Shown here piece by piece: positions 22,535 to 29,396 of a DNA stretch of 30,413 nucleotides. The notes below the pieces were generated by a model that saw nothing but the letters and a program-made list of their open reading frames with translations, was not told where the DNA came from and did no database searches. This DNA comes from a virus. Every line of letters starts with the position of its first letter. The first letter of the stretch is position 1. Position numbers and translations under genes: made by a program. The stretch covers positions 1-30,413 of IMG/VR virus record IMGVR_UViG_3300032092_000162, one strand, 5' to 3'.

Positions 22535-22840
22535 CTAGTAATTTTGTTTGTAAAAGCAGTACATTTTTGATGGAGTGGTTTTAAATCTCATCACATACCT
22601 TTGAGCCTCATACAAAGTTAAATCTTTTTCAATTAACTTTTTGTTGCCAGTCTTTTCCATCACCCTAACAACTTTGTATAACTGCAGTACTATTTTCAAC
22701 CGCATTATGTGTTCGTAAGTTTTGTATAATATTTGCTCTGCCTCCGTTTCGTTTTCTGCAGATACATTTATACTGTAATCTTGACAAACGCCTTGCGAAT
22801 GTACCAATCTTCCATTAAATTTTACTAGGTAGTTATTCAT
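22535..22840 (-). CDS. Hypothetical early protein
   Basis: A 101-residue, slightly basic protein without a motif known to me. A beta-rich start (Y-L-V-K-F-N-G-R-L-V) is followed by a helix with S-A-E-N-E-T-E-A-E-Q-I-L and an end with L-Y-E-A-Q-R-Y-V-M-R-F. It belongs to the early operon, with a CCTAAAAACT leader. Confidence 0.65.
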   Translation of the reverse strand: MNNYLVKFNGRLVHSQGVCQDYSINVSAENETEAEQILYKTYEHIMRLKIVLQLYKVVRVMEKTGNKKLIEKDLTLYEAQRYVMRFKTTPSKMYCFYKQNY

Positions 22841-22859
22841 CTTTTTAGTTTTTAGGTTA

Positions 22860-23042
22860 TTAATTTAAGTATTCGATTTCAATAGATTCAGTTGATACCA
22901 TATAATGGCAGTCGGAATTGTATATGTTGTTTCCATCGTTATCAAAAAGTTCTTCCGATTCCACAAACTCATTTATTTCGTCAATACTCATTTCCTTTAT
23001 AAATACTGCAGGTATTCTGTAATTCATTATTATTAGTTGCAT
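22860..23042 (-). CDS. Small acidic early protein
   Basis: A 60-residue protein, strongly acidic (I-D-E-I-N-E-F-V-E-S-E-E-L-F-D-N-D), unknown. An alternative start five residues in (M-N-Y-R-I-P) is possible. Small acidic early phage proteins sometimes act as DNA mimics or inhibitors, but there is no specific support here. Confidence 0.55.
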   Translation of the reverse strand: MQLIIMNYRIPAVFIKEMSIDEINEFVESEELFDNDGNNIYNSDCHYMVSTESIEIEYLN

Positions 23043-23060
23043 AATTTTTTGTTTTAGTTA

Positions 23061-24413
23061 TTAATCGTAAAAGTCCGTGTATTGTCCCTCGAAGTTAAAA
23101 ATATCAGTTAGCAGGGAACCGTGTCTGTTTTTTGCTAAGTCGATTATGGCTTTGCCTTTAGAACTGATTTGCTCATTACCAAGGTCGATTGAATCCTCTT
23201 TGTAGTATTCTGGTCGGCAAATAAACATTACTGCATCGGCATCTTGTTCGATTGCTCCAGAATCCCTAAGATCTGAAAGCCTTGGCATCTTTTCCCCTTT
23301 CGGTCTGCTATCTACAGACCTGCTTAATTGGCTTAGTGCTATTACTGGCACATTTAGTTCCTTGGCAATCTGCTTTAGTTTTCCAGATATGAAAGATATT
23401 TGGTTTGTTTTATCGTTCTTAAACTCATTGGCAGTAATTAACTGCAGGTAGTCAACAATAATCAGTTCAACTTTATTTTCAGATACCAACTTTTTTGCTC
23501 GGTTTCTAAGGTCGTGTATGTTGAGGCCTCCAGTATCATCGATAAATAATTTGGTTTTCGTCAACTCGTGTAGTTTTCGGTAAACTGTATTTATGTTTTC
23601 ATCTGTCAATCCTTTTCCATTGTGTAACAGTTCCGAGTTTATAAGACATTCTGCAGATGCCACCCTTTGCAGTAGTTGTTTACTTGACATTTCGAGTGAG
23701 AAAAACCCGACCGCCTTGTTTAAATTTATAGCAGCGTTACGAGCAACTTTTAAGATTAGGGCGGTTTTACCCATTGCAGGTCTGGCAGCCAAAATTATTA
23801 AGTCAGTTGGATTCATTTGGTAGTATCTGTCAATTTTTTGTAATCCAAACCCGATACCTTGGCTTACCGTTCCAGAACGCTTGGCCTCTAGTTCCTGCAA
23901 GTACTCGCTTGCCATTGAGCCAATGGTTTCAAAATCCTTAGTGATTAGTCTGTTTTGTGTGTTTTCCAGTTTAGAAACCAGTTCACCTACAACGTGAAAT
24001 GCATCTGCTCCGTGTTCCATTGCGGTTGCTATTGTTTTTTTGCATAGGGTTATGGTTTCCCTTTTGAGATACATTTCCTGCAGGAGCCTTACGTACGTTT
24101 CAATATTTGCAGAACTTGCAATTTTATCTGTTAAGGCCATCACCCCTCTACCTCCACCGACAGTTTCCAGGTCACCGTTTAGTTTTAATTGTTGGCTTAC
24201 GGTCAAGCCATCAATCCTGCCATTTTTCTGGTATAATTCCAAAATTGCCTTGCAAACTAGGTTTGTGTAGTCGTGATAGAATAATTTAGTGTCTAATTCT
24301 GTAATAATTGACACGAGACACTCTGATTCTAAAATAATGGCTCCCAATACCGCCCGTTCAATATCTTCGCTCTCGGGCAAAGTTTGTAGGTTTTTTGTTT
24401 TTAATGTTAGCAT
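23061..24413 (-). CDS. dnaB: Replicative DNA helicase, DnaB family
   Basis: A 450-residue hexameric 5'-3' helicase that unwinds the phage replication fork. The N-terminal domain (about 10-110) has the usual D-I-E-R-A-V-L-G-A-I-I start and a linker to a RecA-like domain with Walker A A-A-R-P-A-M-G-K-T-A (209-218), a F-F-S-L-E-M motif, Walker B E-L-I-I-V-D-Y-L-Q-L-I (about 318-328), and D-L-R-D-S-G-A-I-E-Q-D-A-D followed by R-P-E-Y-Y. The length equals bacterial DnaB. It overlaps the replication initiator gene by 7 bases, so loader and helicase are probably made together. Confidence 0.92.
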   Translation of the reverse strand: MLTLKTKNLQTLPESEDIERAVLGAIILESECLVSIITELDTKLFYHDYTNLVCKAILELYQKNGRIDGLTVSQQLKLNGDLETVGGGRGVMALTDKIASSANIETYVRLLQEMYLKRETITLCKKTIATAMEHGADAFHVVGELVSKLENTQNRLITKDFETIGSMASEYLQELEAKRSGTVSQGIGFGLQKIDRYYQMNPTDLIILAARPAMGKTALILKVARNAAINLNKAVGFFSLEMSSKQLLQRVASAECLINSELLHNGKGLTDENINTVYRKLHELTKTKLFIDDTGGLNIHDLRNRAKKLVSENKVELIIVDYLQLITANEFKNDKTNQISFISGKLKQIAKELNVPVIALSQLSRSVDSRPKGEKMPRLSDLRDSGAIEQDADAVMFICRPEYYKEDSIDLGNEQISSKGKAIIDLAKNRHGSLLTDIFNFEGQYTDFYD

Positions 24414-25117
24414 TGTTTCCCTATTTTAATTTTAGTGATTGAGTTTTCGTTTTCTGCAGTCTTTTTGTTTCCGAAATTGTTATTGGACCAAGTGCTTAAT
24501 CTTCTGCTAATATCCCAAGTAGTTTGTAGTTCCTGCCTAAACTTATTCCCCGACCTGGTTGTCTCAGTCCAATATAGGTAAAAATCGTTTAACATTTCCT
24601 TACTGTATGGATTATTTAAAAAAGGTTTTAGGGTTTCGGAAAACGATAGTTTTCGTTCTAATATATTATTTCCTTTACTTTCCTTTCCTTTACTTTCCTT
24701 TCCTTTTATAGCATCCGTTCGCATTGCGTTCGTATGCGATTGCAATGCGTTCGCATACGGTTGCATTGCGTTCGCATCTTTATTCCAACGCTTATTAGCT
24801 GATTCTCTGGCTTTTAGGCTTTTTAGTTCCATTGAATGTATCAGCCTTTCGCTAAAAAAGTCGTTATCTTCCGTCAGCTGAAACAAATTATAGTTTTCGA
24901 TTACTGCCTGCACTTTCTCTTTTGACGTTCCCCAACGCTTGGATAATGAGCCAGAAATTGATACTGGCAGTTTATATCCAGATGCACTTCTCAGTTTCTC
25001 AATCAAAGCCCAAAATATTCCGTAACCCTCCATACCTAGTTGGTCGATTAAAACCATACATTTCGGGTCGTCTTGACTATTAGCATCGTGGCTAAAATAA
25101 TATACGTCCTTTGCCAT
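24407..25117 (-). CDS. Replication initiator / replisome organiser, DUF4373-type
   Basis: A 236-residue protein. Residues 1-95 match the DUF4373 (Lin1244/Lin1753 N-terminal) pattern: V-Y-Y-F-S-H-D-A-N-S-Q-D-D-P-K, G-M-E-G-Y-G-I-F-W-A-L-I-E-K-L-R. This winged-helix-type domain is typical of phage replication initiators that bind the origin. Residues about 112-132 are a heptapeptide repeat (A-N-A-M-Q-P-Y, A-N-A-L-Q-S-H, T-N-A-M-R-T-D) encoded by 21-bp iterons, and 136-148 a K-G-K-E-S repeat; both DNA repeats look like origin elements inside the gene, as in lambda O. The C-terminal domain (150-220) should contact the helicase, encoded next. Confidence 0.8.
   Translation of the reverse strand: MAKDVYYFSHDANSQDDPKCMVLIDQLGMEGYGIFWALIEKLRSASGYKLPVSISGSLSKRWGTSKEKVQAVIENYNLFQLTEDNDFFSERLIHSMELKSLKARESANKRWNKDANAMQPYANALQSHTNAMRTDAIKGKESKGKESKGNNILERKLSFSETLKPFLNNPYSKEMLNDFYLYWTETTRSGNKFRQELQTTWDISRRLSTWSNNNFGNKKTAENENSITKIKIGKQC
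24671..24706. repeat. Homopyrimidine tandem repeat next to the iterons
   Basis: Two perfect 15-bp copies of CCTTTACTTTCCTTT (24672-24686 and 24687-24701) and a partial third, preceded on the left by AT-rich ATATATTATT. It codes for the K-G-K-E-S repeat of the initiator protein. A pyrimidine tract plus AT-rich sequence beside iterons suggests a DNA-unwinding element. Confidence 0.75.
24721..24783. repeat. Three 21-bp iterons, candidate replication origin
   Basis: Tandem units starting at 24721, 24742 and 24763 share GCAWTGCGTTCGYAT and have an exact 21-bp period (two helical turns). Similarity falls off in the last six bases of the third unit. They lie inside the replication initiator gene, just upstream of a pyrimidine tract and AT-rich stretch in the plus-strand order. 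Known phage origins such as lambda ori have this arrangement. The protein-level heptad repeat alone could also explain the period. Confidence 0.65.
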
Positions 25118-25121
25118 TTTC

Positions 25122-25325
25122 TTACTGTAATTTATATTTTACATACCAAACTTTATCTTTTTGCATTCTTTCGGATTTAATCCCAAGGCCAGATTGCCTT
25201 AGGATTAGAATGTATTGAGATAACCTGGTTATTTTGTATTTCATAATAGCCTCCCAAGAGGTTATAGTTTTATACTTCATAAGATGATTTCTGACTTTTT
25301 CCAGTTGTGTTTCGTTCGGTTTCAT
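25122..25325 (-). CDS. Small winged-helix/HTH protein
   Basis: A 67-residue protein with a helix-turn-helix core: W-E-A-I-M-K-Y-K-I-T-R-L-S-Q-Y-I-L-I-L-R as recognition region, then a wing-like end V-W-Y-V-K-Y-K-L. I take the ATG ending at 25325, one base after the Gp157-type stop; the longer frame to 25421 would overlap that gene by 95 bases. Such small HTH proteins in Bacteroidota phages are of unknown role; regulation of replication or late switching is possible. Next gene (initiator) starts five bases later. Confidence 0.6.
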   Translation of the reverse strand: MKPNETQLEKVRNHLMKYKTITSWEAIMKYKITRLSQYILILRQSGLGIKSERMQKDKVWYVKYKLQ

Positions 25326-25326
25326 A

Positions 25327-25818
25327 TTATTTAATTTGAAGTGATTTACTAGATGATAGACTGCAACCTTTAATTTCAATTCCTGCTTTAAGATCTTCTT
25401 TGATTTTATCTTTGATAGCACTTTCAGTTACTACAACTCTTTTGTACTCTGCAGGTAAAGCATTGATATCTTCGACAACTACTGAATCGGGATTTTTTCT
25501 GAAACTGATTTTTACAAAAGGCGTTTGGATTAATTCCTTTTCGTATAATTTCATTGCAGTTTCAATAGTATTCTCTAATCTTTCGATTAAATTTTCGTCC
25601 GTACCATTGTCCTTTTTCAACTTATCCATATACATTTTTCTGGCAGTTATTCTGTCTTTGATTTGCTTAATTACAAATGCATAGTTTGTGGCCTTAGTTT
25701 GTAATTGTTCCTCATTTATAGTCAACTGTAGTTGTTGTTCATCGGTAATTTCTCCACCGTTTTCAATTATTGCGCTTATCAATAATTGGTACTCATTTTC
25801 GATTTGATAAATGTTCAT
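25327..25818 (-). CDS. Siphovirus Gp157-family protein
   Basis: A 163-residue protein with a long N-terminal coiled coil (residues 5-95, with the R-K-M-Y-M-D-K-L helix) and a C-terminal part F-V-K-I-S-F-R-K-N-P-D-S-V-V-V, L-P-A-E-Y-K, K-D-K-I-K-E-D-L-K-A-G-x-E-I-K-G-C that matches Gp157. The family was linked to phage resistance in Streptococcus thermophilus, and its genes usually lie by recombination or SSB genes; here ERF and SSB-like genes are close upstream. Confidence 0.85.
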   Translation of the reverse strand: MNIYQIENEYQLLISAIIENGGEITDEQQLQLTINEEQLQTKATNYAFVIKQIKDRITARKMYMDKLKKDNGTDENLIERLENTIETAMKLYEKELIQTPFVKISFRKNPDSVVVEDINALPAEYKRVVVTESAIKDKIKEDLKAGIEIKGCSLSSSKSLQIK

Positions 25819-25836
25819 CGTTTTTGTTTTTAGGGT

Positions 25837-26016
25837 TTATATTTCGTTGTGTTTAAAATGTGATGCGATTACCATTGGCAGGATTTTTGTATTAAAATTG
25901 CCTTTGCCTCCAGTAATCTTTCTGTAATAATAGTTAAAGTCTATTAGATTAAATAGTTCTGCTTTTCCTACTCGCTGCAGATGCTCAATTACTGATTTTT
26001 TAATTTGATTTTTCAT
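25837..26016 (-). CDS. Small basic hypothetical protein (59 aa)
   Basis: A 59-codon frame filling the gap between the ERF and Gp157-type genes. It starts 17 bases inside the ERF gene and reads M-K-N-Q-I-K-K-S-V-I-E-H-L-Q-R-V-G-K-A-E-L-F-N-L, then N-Y-Y-Y-R-K-I-T-G-G-K-G-N-F-N-T-K, ending in H-F-K-H-N. The length, strand and tight fit support a real gene. A small basic helix-turn-helix-like protein is possible but not certain. Confidence 0.6.
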   Translation of the reverse strand: MKNQIKKSVIEHLQRVGKAELFNLIDFNYYYRKITGGKGNFNTKILPMVIASHFKHNEI

Positions 26017-26608
26017 TGGATTGTAATTCTAATTTTTTACTTTCTTTAAAGTCGTTAACGGTAGGCAGGTTTTTTTGGTATTTAGTTAAGCTATTCCAAA
26101 CTACTATTAATTCAGATAAATCGGTTGCCTCGTTAATTAATCCATTTACCTTTTCGGTTTCATCGTTTTTTGCTTTTCTTTCATCGTTATCGATATCATC
26201 CTCATCGGTTGCTATGTGAAAGTACTTTAGTAAAAAATATCTTTCAGCATAGGTTAAAGCGGAACCGATACCCTTATCCCAATCGTTCTGTCCGTTTGCA
26301 CCAAAACTGTTGACGTCCTTTTCTCCAGTCTCACTATCAATCCAAGTAAACTGCATCATCACTTTACTTAGTATTTCAGATTTTCCACTTCCAGATTTTA
26401 AGGTATAATCCTGCCTTACGTTTTCAATACTGATGATTTCTTGTTTTAAAATTAAACCAAGTTCATTCATTGCAGGTTTGATTTCTGATAGTACTTTGCT
26501 GCCAGTAACATATTGGTACGAGTGAGTAGATTTATCTTTACCCAATCCATTAACTTTGTTCTGGATTACCATTAACTTTTGGTATAAATTTTTAGGTTTC
26601 GTTTCCAT
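26000..26608 (-). CDS. erf: ERF-family single-strand annealing protein
   Basis: A 202-residue recombination protein of the ERF superfamily, which anneals complementary single strands and promotes circularisation and recombination of phage DNA. The hallmark is F-G-A-N-G-Q-N-D-W-D-K-G-I-G-S-A (residues 102-117), with L-T-Y-A-E-R-Y-F-L-L-K-Y-F-H-I-A following and an acidic D-E-D-D-I-D-N-D. The N-terminal A-M-N-E-L-G-L segment also fits. The C-terminal quarter is a charged helix. An SSB-like gene precedes it, which fits a recombination pair. Confidence 0.9.
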   Translation of the reverse strand: METKPKNLYQKLMVIQNKVNGLGKDKSTHSYQYVTGSKVLSEIKPAMNELGLILKQEIISIENVRQDYTLKSGSGKSEILSKVMMQFTWIDSETGEKDVNSFGANGQNDWDKGIGSALTYAERYFLLKYFHIATDEDDIDNDERKAKNDETEKVNGLINEATDLSELIVVWNSLTKYQKNLPTVNDFKESKKLELQSNEKSN

Positions 26609-26629
26609 TGTTTGTCTTTTTAATTTTGA

Positions 26630-26953
26630 TTAGAAAGGTAAATCATCCATATCTGCAGCTGCAGTATTGTTTTGGTTGGCCTCGTGTTGCTTTTGGATTT
26701 CATTCTTCTTAGCGACTGCTATTTTTCCGTCCGTCCAAAATACTTTACCATTACCATAATACGTTTTTGGTTTTCCTGCCTTGCGTTCTTCCTCCGTCTG
26801 AGGTTCCATTACTGAAATATTATTTCCATAATTATCACTGTTTTCATTCACCGATAAATTTAGGTTGTAATACTTACCTCCGTTTTTACCCATTACGATT
26901 TTTGTTTTGTCTAACTTGTTTAAGTCGATTGAAATTGTTGCTAATGTTCCCAT
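26630..26953 (-). CDS. Divergent SSB-like protein
   Basis: A 107-residue protein. Short strands (A-T-I-S-I-D-L, K-I-V-M-G-K-N-G-G-K-Y-Y-N-L-N-L-S-V) suggest a small OB fold, and the end A-D-M-D-D-L-P-F is the acidic tip by which SSB proteins recruit replication and repair partners. It is shorter than bacterial SSB (about 170) and lacks recognisable DNA-stacking aromatic motifs apart from Y and W residues in the centre. The neighbour is the ERF annealing gene. The leader is A-rich. Confidence 0.7.
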   Translation of the reverse strand: MGTLATISIDLNKLDKTKIVMGKNGGKYYNLNLSVNENSDNYGNNISVMEPQTEEERKAGKPKTYYGNGKVFWTDGKIAVAKKNEIQKQHEANQNNTAAADMDDLPF

Positions 26954-26985
26954 TTTTTTTGTTTTTTGTTTTTGGTTTATATTAA

Positions 26986-27183
26986 TTAAAATTGATTTTG
27001 ATTTGTGTTTGTGGCAGGATGCTTTTCGATTGGCTTTGTTACATTTAAAAGTTTTCTGGTTAGCCGTTCCATTTCCAGAAACTCATTAGAACTTGAACCA
27101 AGCTTTTGCATTATGATATATCTTTCCAGTACTGATATCCTGCTTTCGATTTCTTTTGACTCTATGGCTGATGTATATTTCAT
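26986..27183 (-). CDS. Small helical early protein
   Basis: A 65-residue, helical, mixed-charge protein with a possible coiled coil (residues 10-50: E-S-R-I-S-V-L-E-R-Y-I-I-M then E-M-E-R-L-T-R-K-L-L). Function unknown. Starts one base after the stop of the two-span membrane protein. Confidence 0.6.
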   Translation of the reverse strand: MKYTSAIESKEIESRISVLERYIIMQKLGSSSNEFLEMERLTRKLLNVTKPIEKHPATNTNQNQF

Positions 27184-27184
27184 A

Positions 27185-27346
27185 TTAGATATTGTTAGCG
27201 AAGATTATTAAACCTAGTACTATTCCGATTAAAAATAATATTACTCTAAAAGCGATTTCCTTTTGATTATCTGACATTTCAGCGTATATTTTTGTTCCGA
27301 TGTATATTAGTACTCCAAGTACTATTGCAGGTATAAGGTATCTCAT
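27185..27346 (-). CDS. Small two-span membrane protein (53 aa)
   Basis: A 53-codon frame not longer than the usual cut-off. Residues 3-17 (Y-L-I-P-A-I-V-L-G-V-L-I-Y-I-G) and 34-52 (V-I-L-F-L-I-G-I-V-L-G-L-I-I-F-A) are hydrophobic, with a charged loop between (E-M-S-D-N-Q-K-E). Its ATG overlaps the TGA of the RHH gene as ATGA (27343-27346). Small membrane proteins early in infection may affect the host envelope or block superinfection; this is only a possibility. Confidence 0.65.
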   Translation of the reverse strand: MRYLIPAIVLGVLIYIGTKIYAEMSDNQKEIAFRVILFLIGIVLGLIIFANNI

Positions 27347-27480
27347 TTGATTGTTTTTAGGATAAAATTTACTAATAGTTTATTTGCTGATACTCCTTTT
27401 TTTTCAGCTGCAGTTTTCAACTTCTTTTTTACTGCAGCCTCGTCTATTCCTTTCGGAAGTCTTATGTTTAATTGTGCCAT
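27343..27480 (-). CDS. Ribbon-helix-helix small protein (45 aa)
   Basis: A 45-residue protein beginning M-A-Q-L-N-I-R-L-P-K-G (strand), then a basic helix A-A-V-K-K-K-L-K-T-A-A-E-K-K-G-V-S and N-K-L-L-V-N-F-I-L-K. This is a compact ribbon-helix-helix pattern like Arc and CopG DNA-binding proteins. It overlaps the previous gene by 13 bases and the next by four. It probably regulates the early operon. Confidence 0.7.
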   Translation of the reverse strand: MAQLNIRLPKGIDEAAVKKKLKTAAEKKGVSANKLLVNFILKTIK

Positions 27481-27659
27481 TTTATTAATTTTAAATTTAA
27501 TTCCTTTGTAGCGTAATTAATATGCTTTGTAGTTGTCATACTCCACTTTCCTAATTCTACCAGTTCACTACCTTTGATTTCTGCAACCTTGGTATCATAA
27601 CTGTAAATAAAATTATCATCGTGTCTTAGGTTTTCTGAATACTTGTTAAACTTTTTCAT
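27468..27659 (-). CDS. Small early protein (T-T-K-H-I-N-Y-A motif)
   Basis: A 63-residue protein with D-D-N-F-I-Y-S-Y-D-T-K-V-A-E-I and G-K-W-S-M-T-T-T-K-H-I-N-Y-A-T-K-E-L-N-L, a pattern I recall from many small phage and plasmid proteins (I believe DUF8033, from memory). It has no known role. It overlaps the RHH gene start by 13 bases. Confidence 0.7.
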   Translation of the reverse strand: MKKFNKYSENLRHDDNFIYSYDTKVAEIKGSELVELGKWSMTTTKHINYATKELNLKLIKWHN

Positions 27660-27679
27660 TGTCTTATTTTTTATGGTTA

Positions 27680-27865
27680 TTAATCTATTTCTATTCCATC
27701 AAATTCTTGTGATATTTCTCGGCAAATTTCGATAAGGCGCTTAGCATATCTTTTTTCGTCTGGAGAAAGTTCGTCTAAATCATTATCTATTTCTTCCAAC
27801 GCAACCTGGCAGTCCCTTAAATCCGTAAAGGTATTTTGAAATCTGCAGTAACTCATATTTCCCAT
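27680..27865 (-). CDS. Small early protein, M-S-Y-C-R-F family
   Basis: A 61-residue acidic protein. The M-S-Y-C-R-F-Q-N-T, D-L-R-D-C, A-L-E-E-I and L-S-P-D-E-K stretches are shared by a common small protein of phages and bacteria of unknown role. The probable start may be three codons later (ATG ending at 27856), since the family usually starts at M-S-Y-C-R-F. Leader CTAAAAACG. Confidence 0.75.
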   Translation of the reverse strand: MGNMSYCRFQNTFTDLRDCQVALEEIDNDLDELSPDEKRYAKRLIEICREISQEFDGIEID

Positions 27866-27869
27866 TGTC

Positions 27870-28142
27870 TTATACGTTTTTAGATTGGATTAATACTAGA
27901 GCATTTGCAAATGCCTCGTTAAATTCTTCTGCAGTAATTTCTTCTGTTTTGTCTGAAAAAACCACTTGTGGGTATTGTTTTTCAAATTCAACTTTAGCAA
28001 ACATATTTGCACCATCTGGCAAAATTCCAACATTTATTCCATATCCATCTTCCGATATTATTTTGTAAAAATAAAAGTTGTTTTTTCTGTAGTGAGGTAA
28101 TGTTACCTCGATTTTTTTTGTGAACTCAAACGTTTTTTTCAT
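27870..28142 (-). CDS. Hypothetical early protein
   Basis: A 90-residue protein I do not recognise: basic N terminus with E-F-T-K-K-I-E-V-T-L-P-H-Y-R-K-N-N-F-Y-F-Y and an acidic C-terminal helix (E-E-I-T-A-E-E-F-N-E-A-F). Its leader AACCCTAAAAACA is nearly identical to that of the Gp157-family gene. Confidence 0.65.
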   Translation of the reverse strand: MKKTFEFTKKIEVTLPHYRKNNFYFYKIISEDGYGINVGILPDGANMFAKVEFEKQYPQVVFSDKTEEITAEEFNEAFANALVLIQSKNV

Positions 28143-28165
28143 TTTTTTTGTTTTTAGGGTTTATA

Positions 28166-28306
28166 TTATTTGTTTTTACTTTCGTTAAATATTACATAGT
28201 CCTCTAAAGTATATGGTATGCCATTGGACCAGAATAATTCTTTTTCTACTTTTACCTCTGCAGTACTATTATTATACTGGCTTACTTTTACAGTTATTGT
28301 TATCAT
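28166..28306 (-). CDS. First early gene, small hypothetical protein (46 aa)
   Basis: About 46 residues, mostly strand (M-I-T-I-T-V-K-V-S-Q-Y-N-N-S-T-A-E-V-K-V). I take the ATG ending at 28306 because the longer frame (to 28360) would cross the promoter at 28331-28361 and overlap the divergent endonuclease gene. It is the first gene after that promoter. Function unknown. Confidence 0.6.
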   Translation of the reverse strand: MITITVKVSQYNNSTAEVKVEKELFWSNGIPYTLEDYVIFNESKNK

Positions 28307-28330
28307 CTTATTTACCTTGTTTTGCATATA

Positions 28331-28361
28331 CAAATGTATAGACATTTTCTTGATAACCAAT
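28331..28361 (-). promoter_or_regulatory. Bacteroidota-type early promoter (leftward)
   Basis: Leftward ATTG (28358-28361), 19-base spacer and TACATTTG (28331-28338), a full -7 match. Predicted start near 28324, about 18 bases before the first early ATG. It overlaps the 5' end of the divergent endonuclease gene, so expression of the two may interfere. Confidence 0.65.
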
Positions 28362-28810
28362 ACTTTATTTTAAATAAAAGTGAGAAATTAGACGAGTTTG
28401 GGTATTTCTTCGACAAGTGGCGTAAAAATATAGACAAGTTTTCTTACATTTATCGGGTGAAAGCCCTAAGCCCAAAGCAGCAAATAGCTTTAAATAAGAA
28501 AATTGCCAGTCAGACCGCCTTTTTAAAGGTATTGAAAGCAAATAATATTCCTTTACCTATTGCTGAGTATCAGTTCCATCCCACTCGCAAATGGCGGTTC
28601 GACTACTACTGGCAGCAAAATAAGTTTGCCTTGGAAGTGGAGGGCGGTGTTTGGACTGGAGGCCGCCATACAAGAGGGACTGGATTTATAAAGGATATGG
28701 AAAAATATAATAGTGCAACCATTATGGGTTTCCGTATAATAAGGACGGTTCCAGATGAGTTGACGTCTGATACTACTATAAGAATGATAAAACAATTAAT
28801 AAATATATAA
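28334..28810 (+). CDS. Endonuclease, PD-(D/E)XK / DUF559-like
   Basis: About 158 residues. The C-terminal half carries F-H-P-T-R-K-W-R-F-D-Y-Y-W, A-L-E-V-E-G-G-V-W and G-R-H-T-R-G-T-G-F-I-K-D-M-E-K-Y-N, a set typical of very-short-patch-repair-like phage endonucleases of the PD-(D/E)XK fold (Asp in W-R-F-D, Glu in E-V-E). An in-frame TTG at 28322 would add four residues; I take the ATG at 28334. Roles in such phages include DNA repair, concatemer resolution or host DNA breakdown. It is on the opposite strand to the early genes and is followed by the two-span protein gene. Confidence 0.78.
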   Translation: MYRHFLDNQYFILNKSEKLDEFGYFFDKWRKNIDKFSYIYRVKALSPKQQIALNKKIASQTAFLKVLKANNIPLPIAEYQFHPTRKWRFDYYWQQNKFALEVEGGVWTGGRHTRGTGFIKDMEKYNSATIMGFRIIRTVPDELTSDTTIRMIKQLINI

Positions 28811-28814
28811 CCCT

Positions 28815-29396
28815 ATGAAAAAACAAATCAAACAAATCATTTTAGGTGCAATCATTTTAGGACTAATAATTTTCGCTCTTGCATATTGCAATCGTAACCC
28901 AAAAGGTCTTACTGGTCCAATAGAAAATACTAATCCATTAAATGAAATTGTAAAGGATAAAGATTCTGCTAATAAAATCCTGCAGGAAAACAACAAGGCC
29001 TTGCGAGATAGTTTATTTGAATTGAACAAAACTAAATCAAAGGTAGTTTATAAAAAGATTTACGTTTATGATAGTTTACTGATAGCAGATACTGCCTGCA
29101 TCAAATCACTTGTAACATTATACAACCAATGTGCAAAAGTGGATTCAGCAAACGAATTTATAATTGATAACCAGGTTAAGCAAATTGCAAACCTAATTTC
29201 AGTCACCAACAACCAACAAGATATTATTGATATAAAAAACTACCAACTAGGTGTTGATAGTATAAATGAGGTTTCGTTAAAGCAAACCATTCGTGATGAA
29301 ATTAAAAACGGAAAACGAAAATATCGTAAAGGTTTATTCCAAGGAGGTGCAATAGGTTTAGGTATTGGTTTCATTGGAGGTTTGTTTATCCGATGA
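28815..29396 (+). CDS. Membrane protein with coiled coil; spanin-like candidate
   Basis: A 193-residue protein with an N-terminal hydrophobic segment (residues 8-25, I-L-G-A-I-I-L-G-L-I-I-F-A-L-A), a long coiled-coil middle (50-160) and a C-terminal glycine-rich hydrophobic segment (about 174-191, G-L-F-Q-G-G-A-I-G-L-G-I-G-F-I-G-G). The N terminus ends A-L-A-Y-C, close to a lipobox but with Tyr before Cys, which is atypical. Two end anchors with a coiled coil between recall a spanin that joins inner and outer membranes in the last lysis step. It converges on the holin-like gene with 39 bases overlap. The function is inference. Confidence 0.65.
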   Translation: MKKQIKQIILGAIILGLIIFALAYCNRNPKGLTGPIENTNPLNEIVKDKDSANKILQENNKALRDSLFELNKTKSKVVYKKIYVYDSLLIADTACIKSLVTLYNQCAKVDSANEFIIDNQVKQIANLISVTNNQQDIIDIKNYQLGVDSINEVSLKQTIRDEIKNGKRKYRKGLFQGGAIGLGIGFIGGLFIR

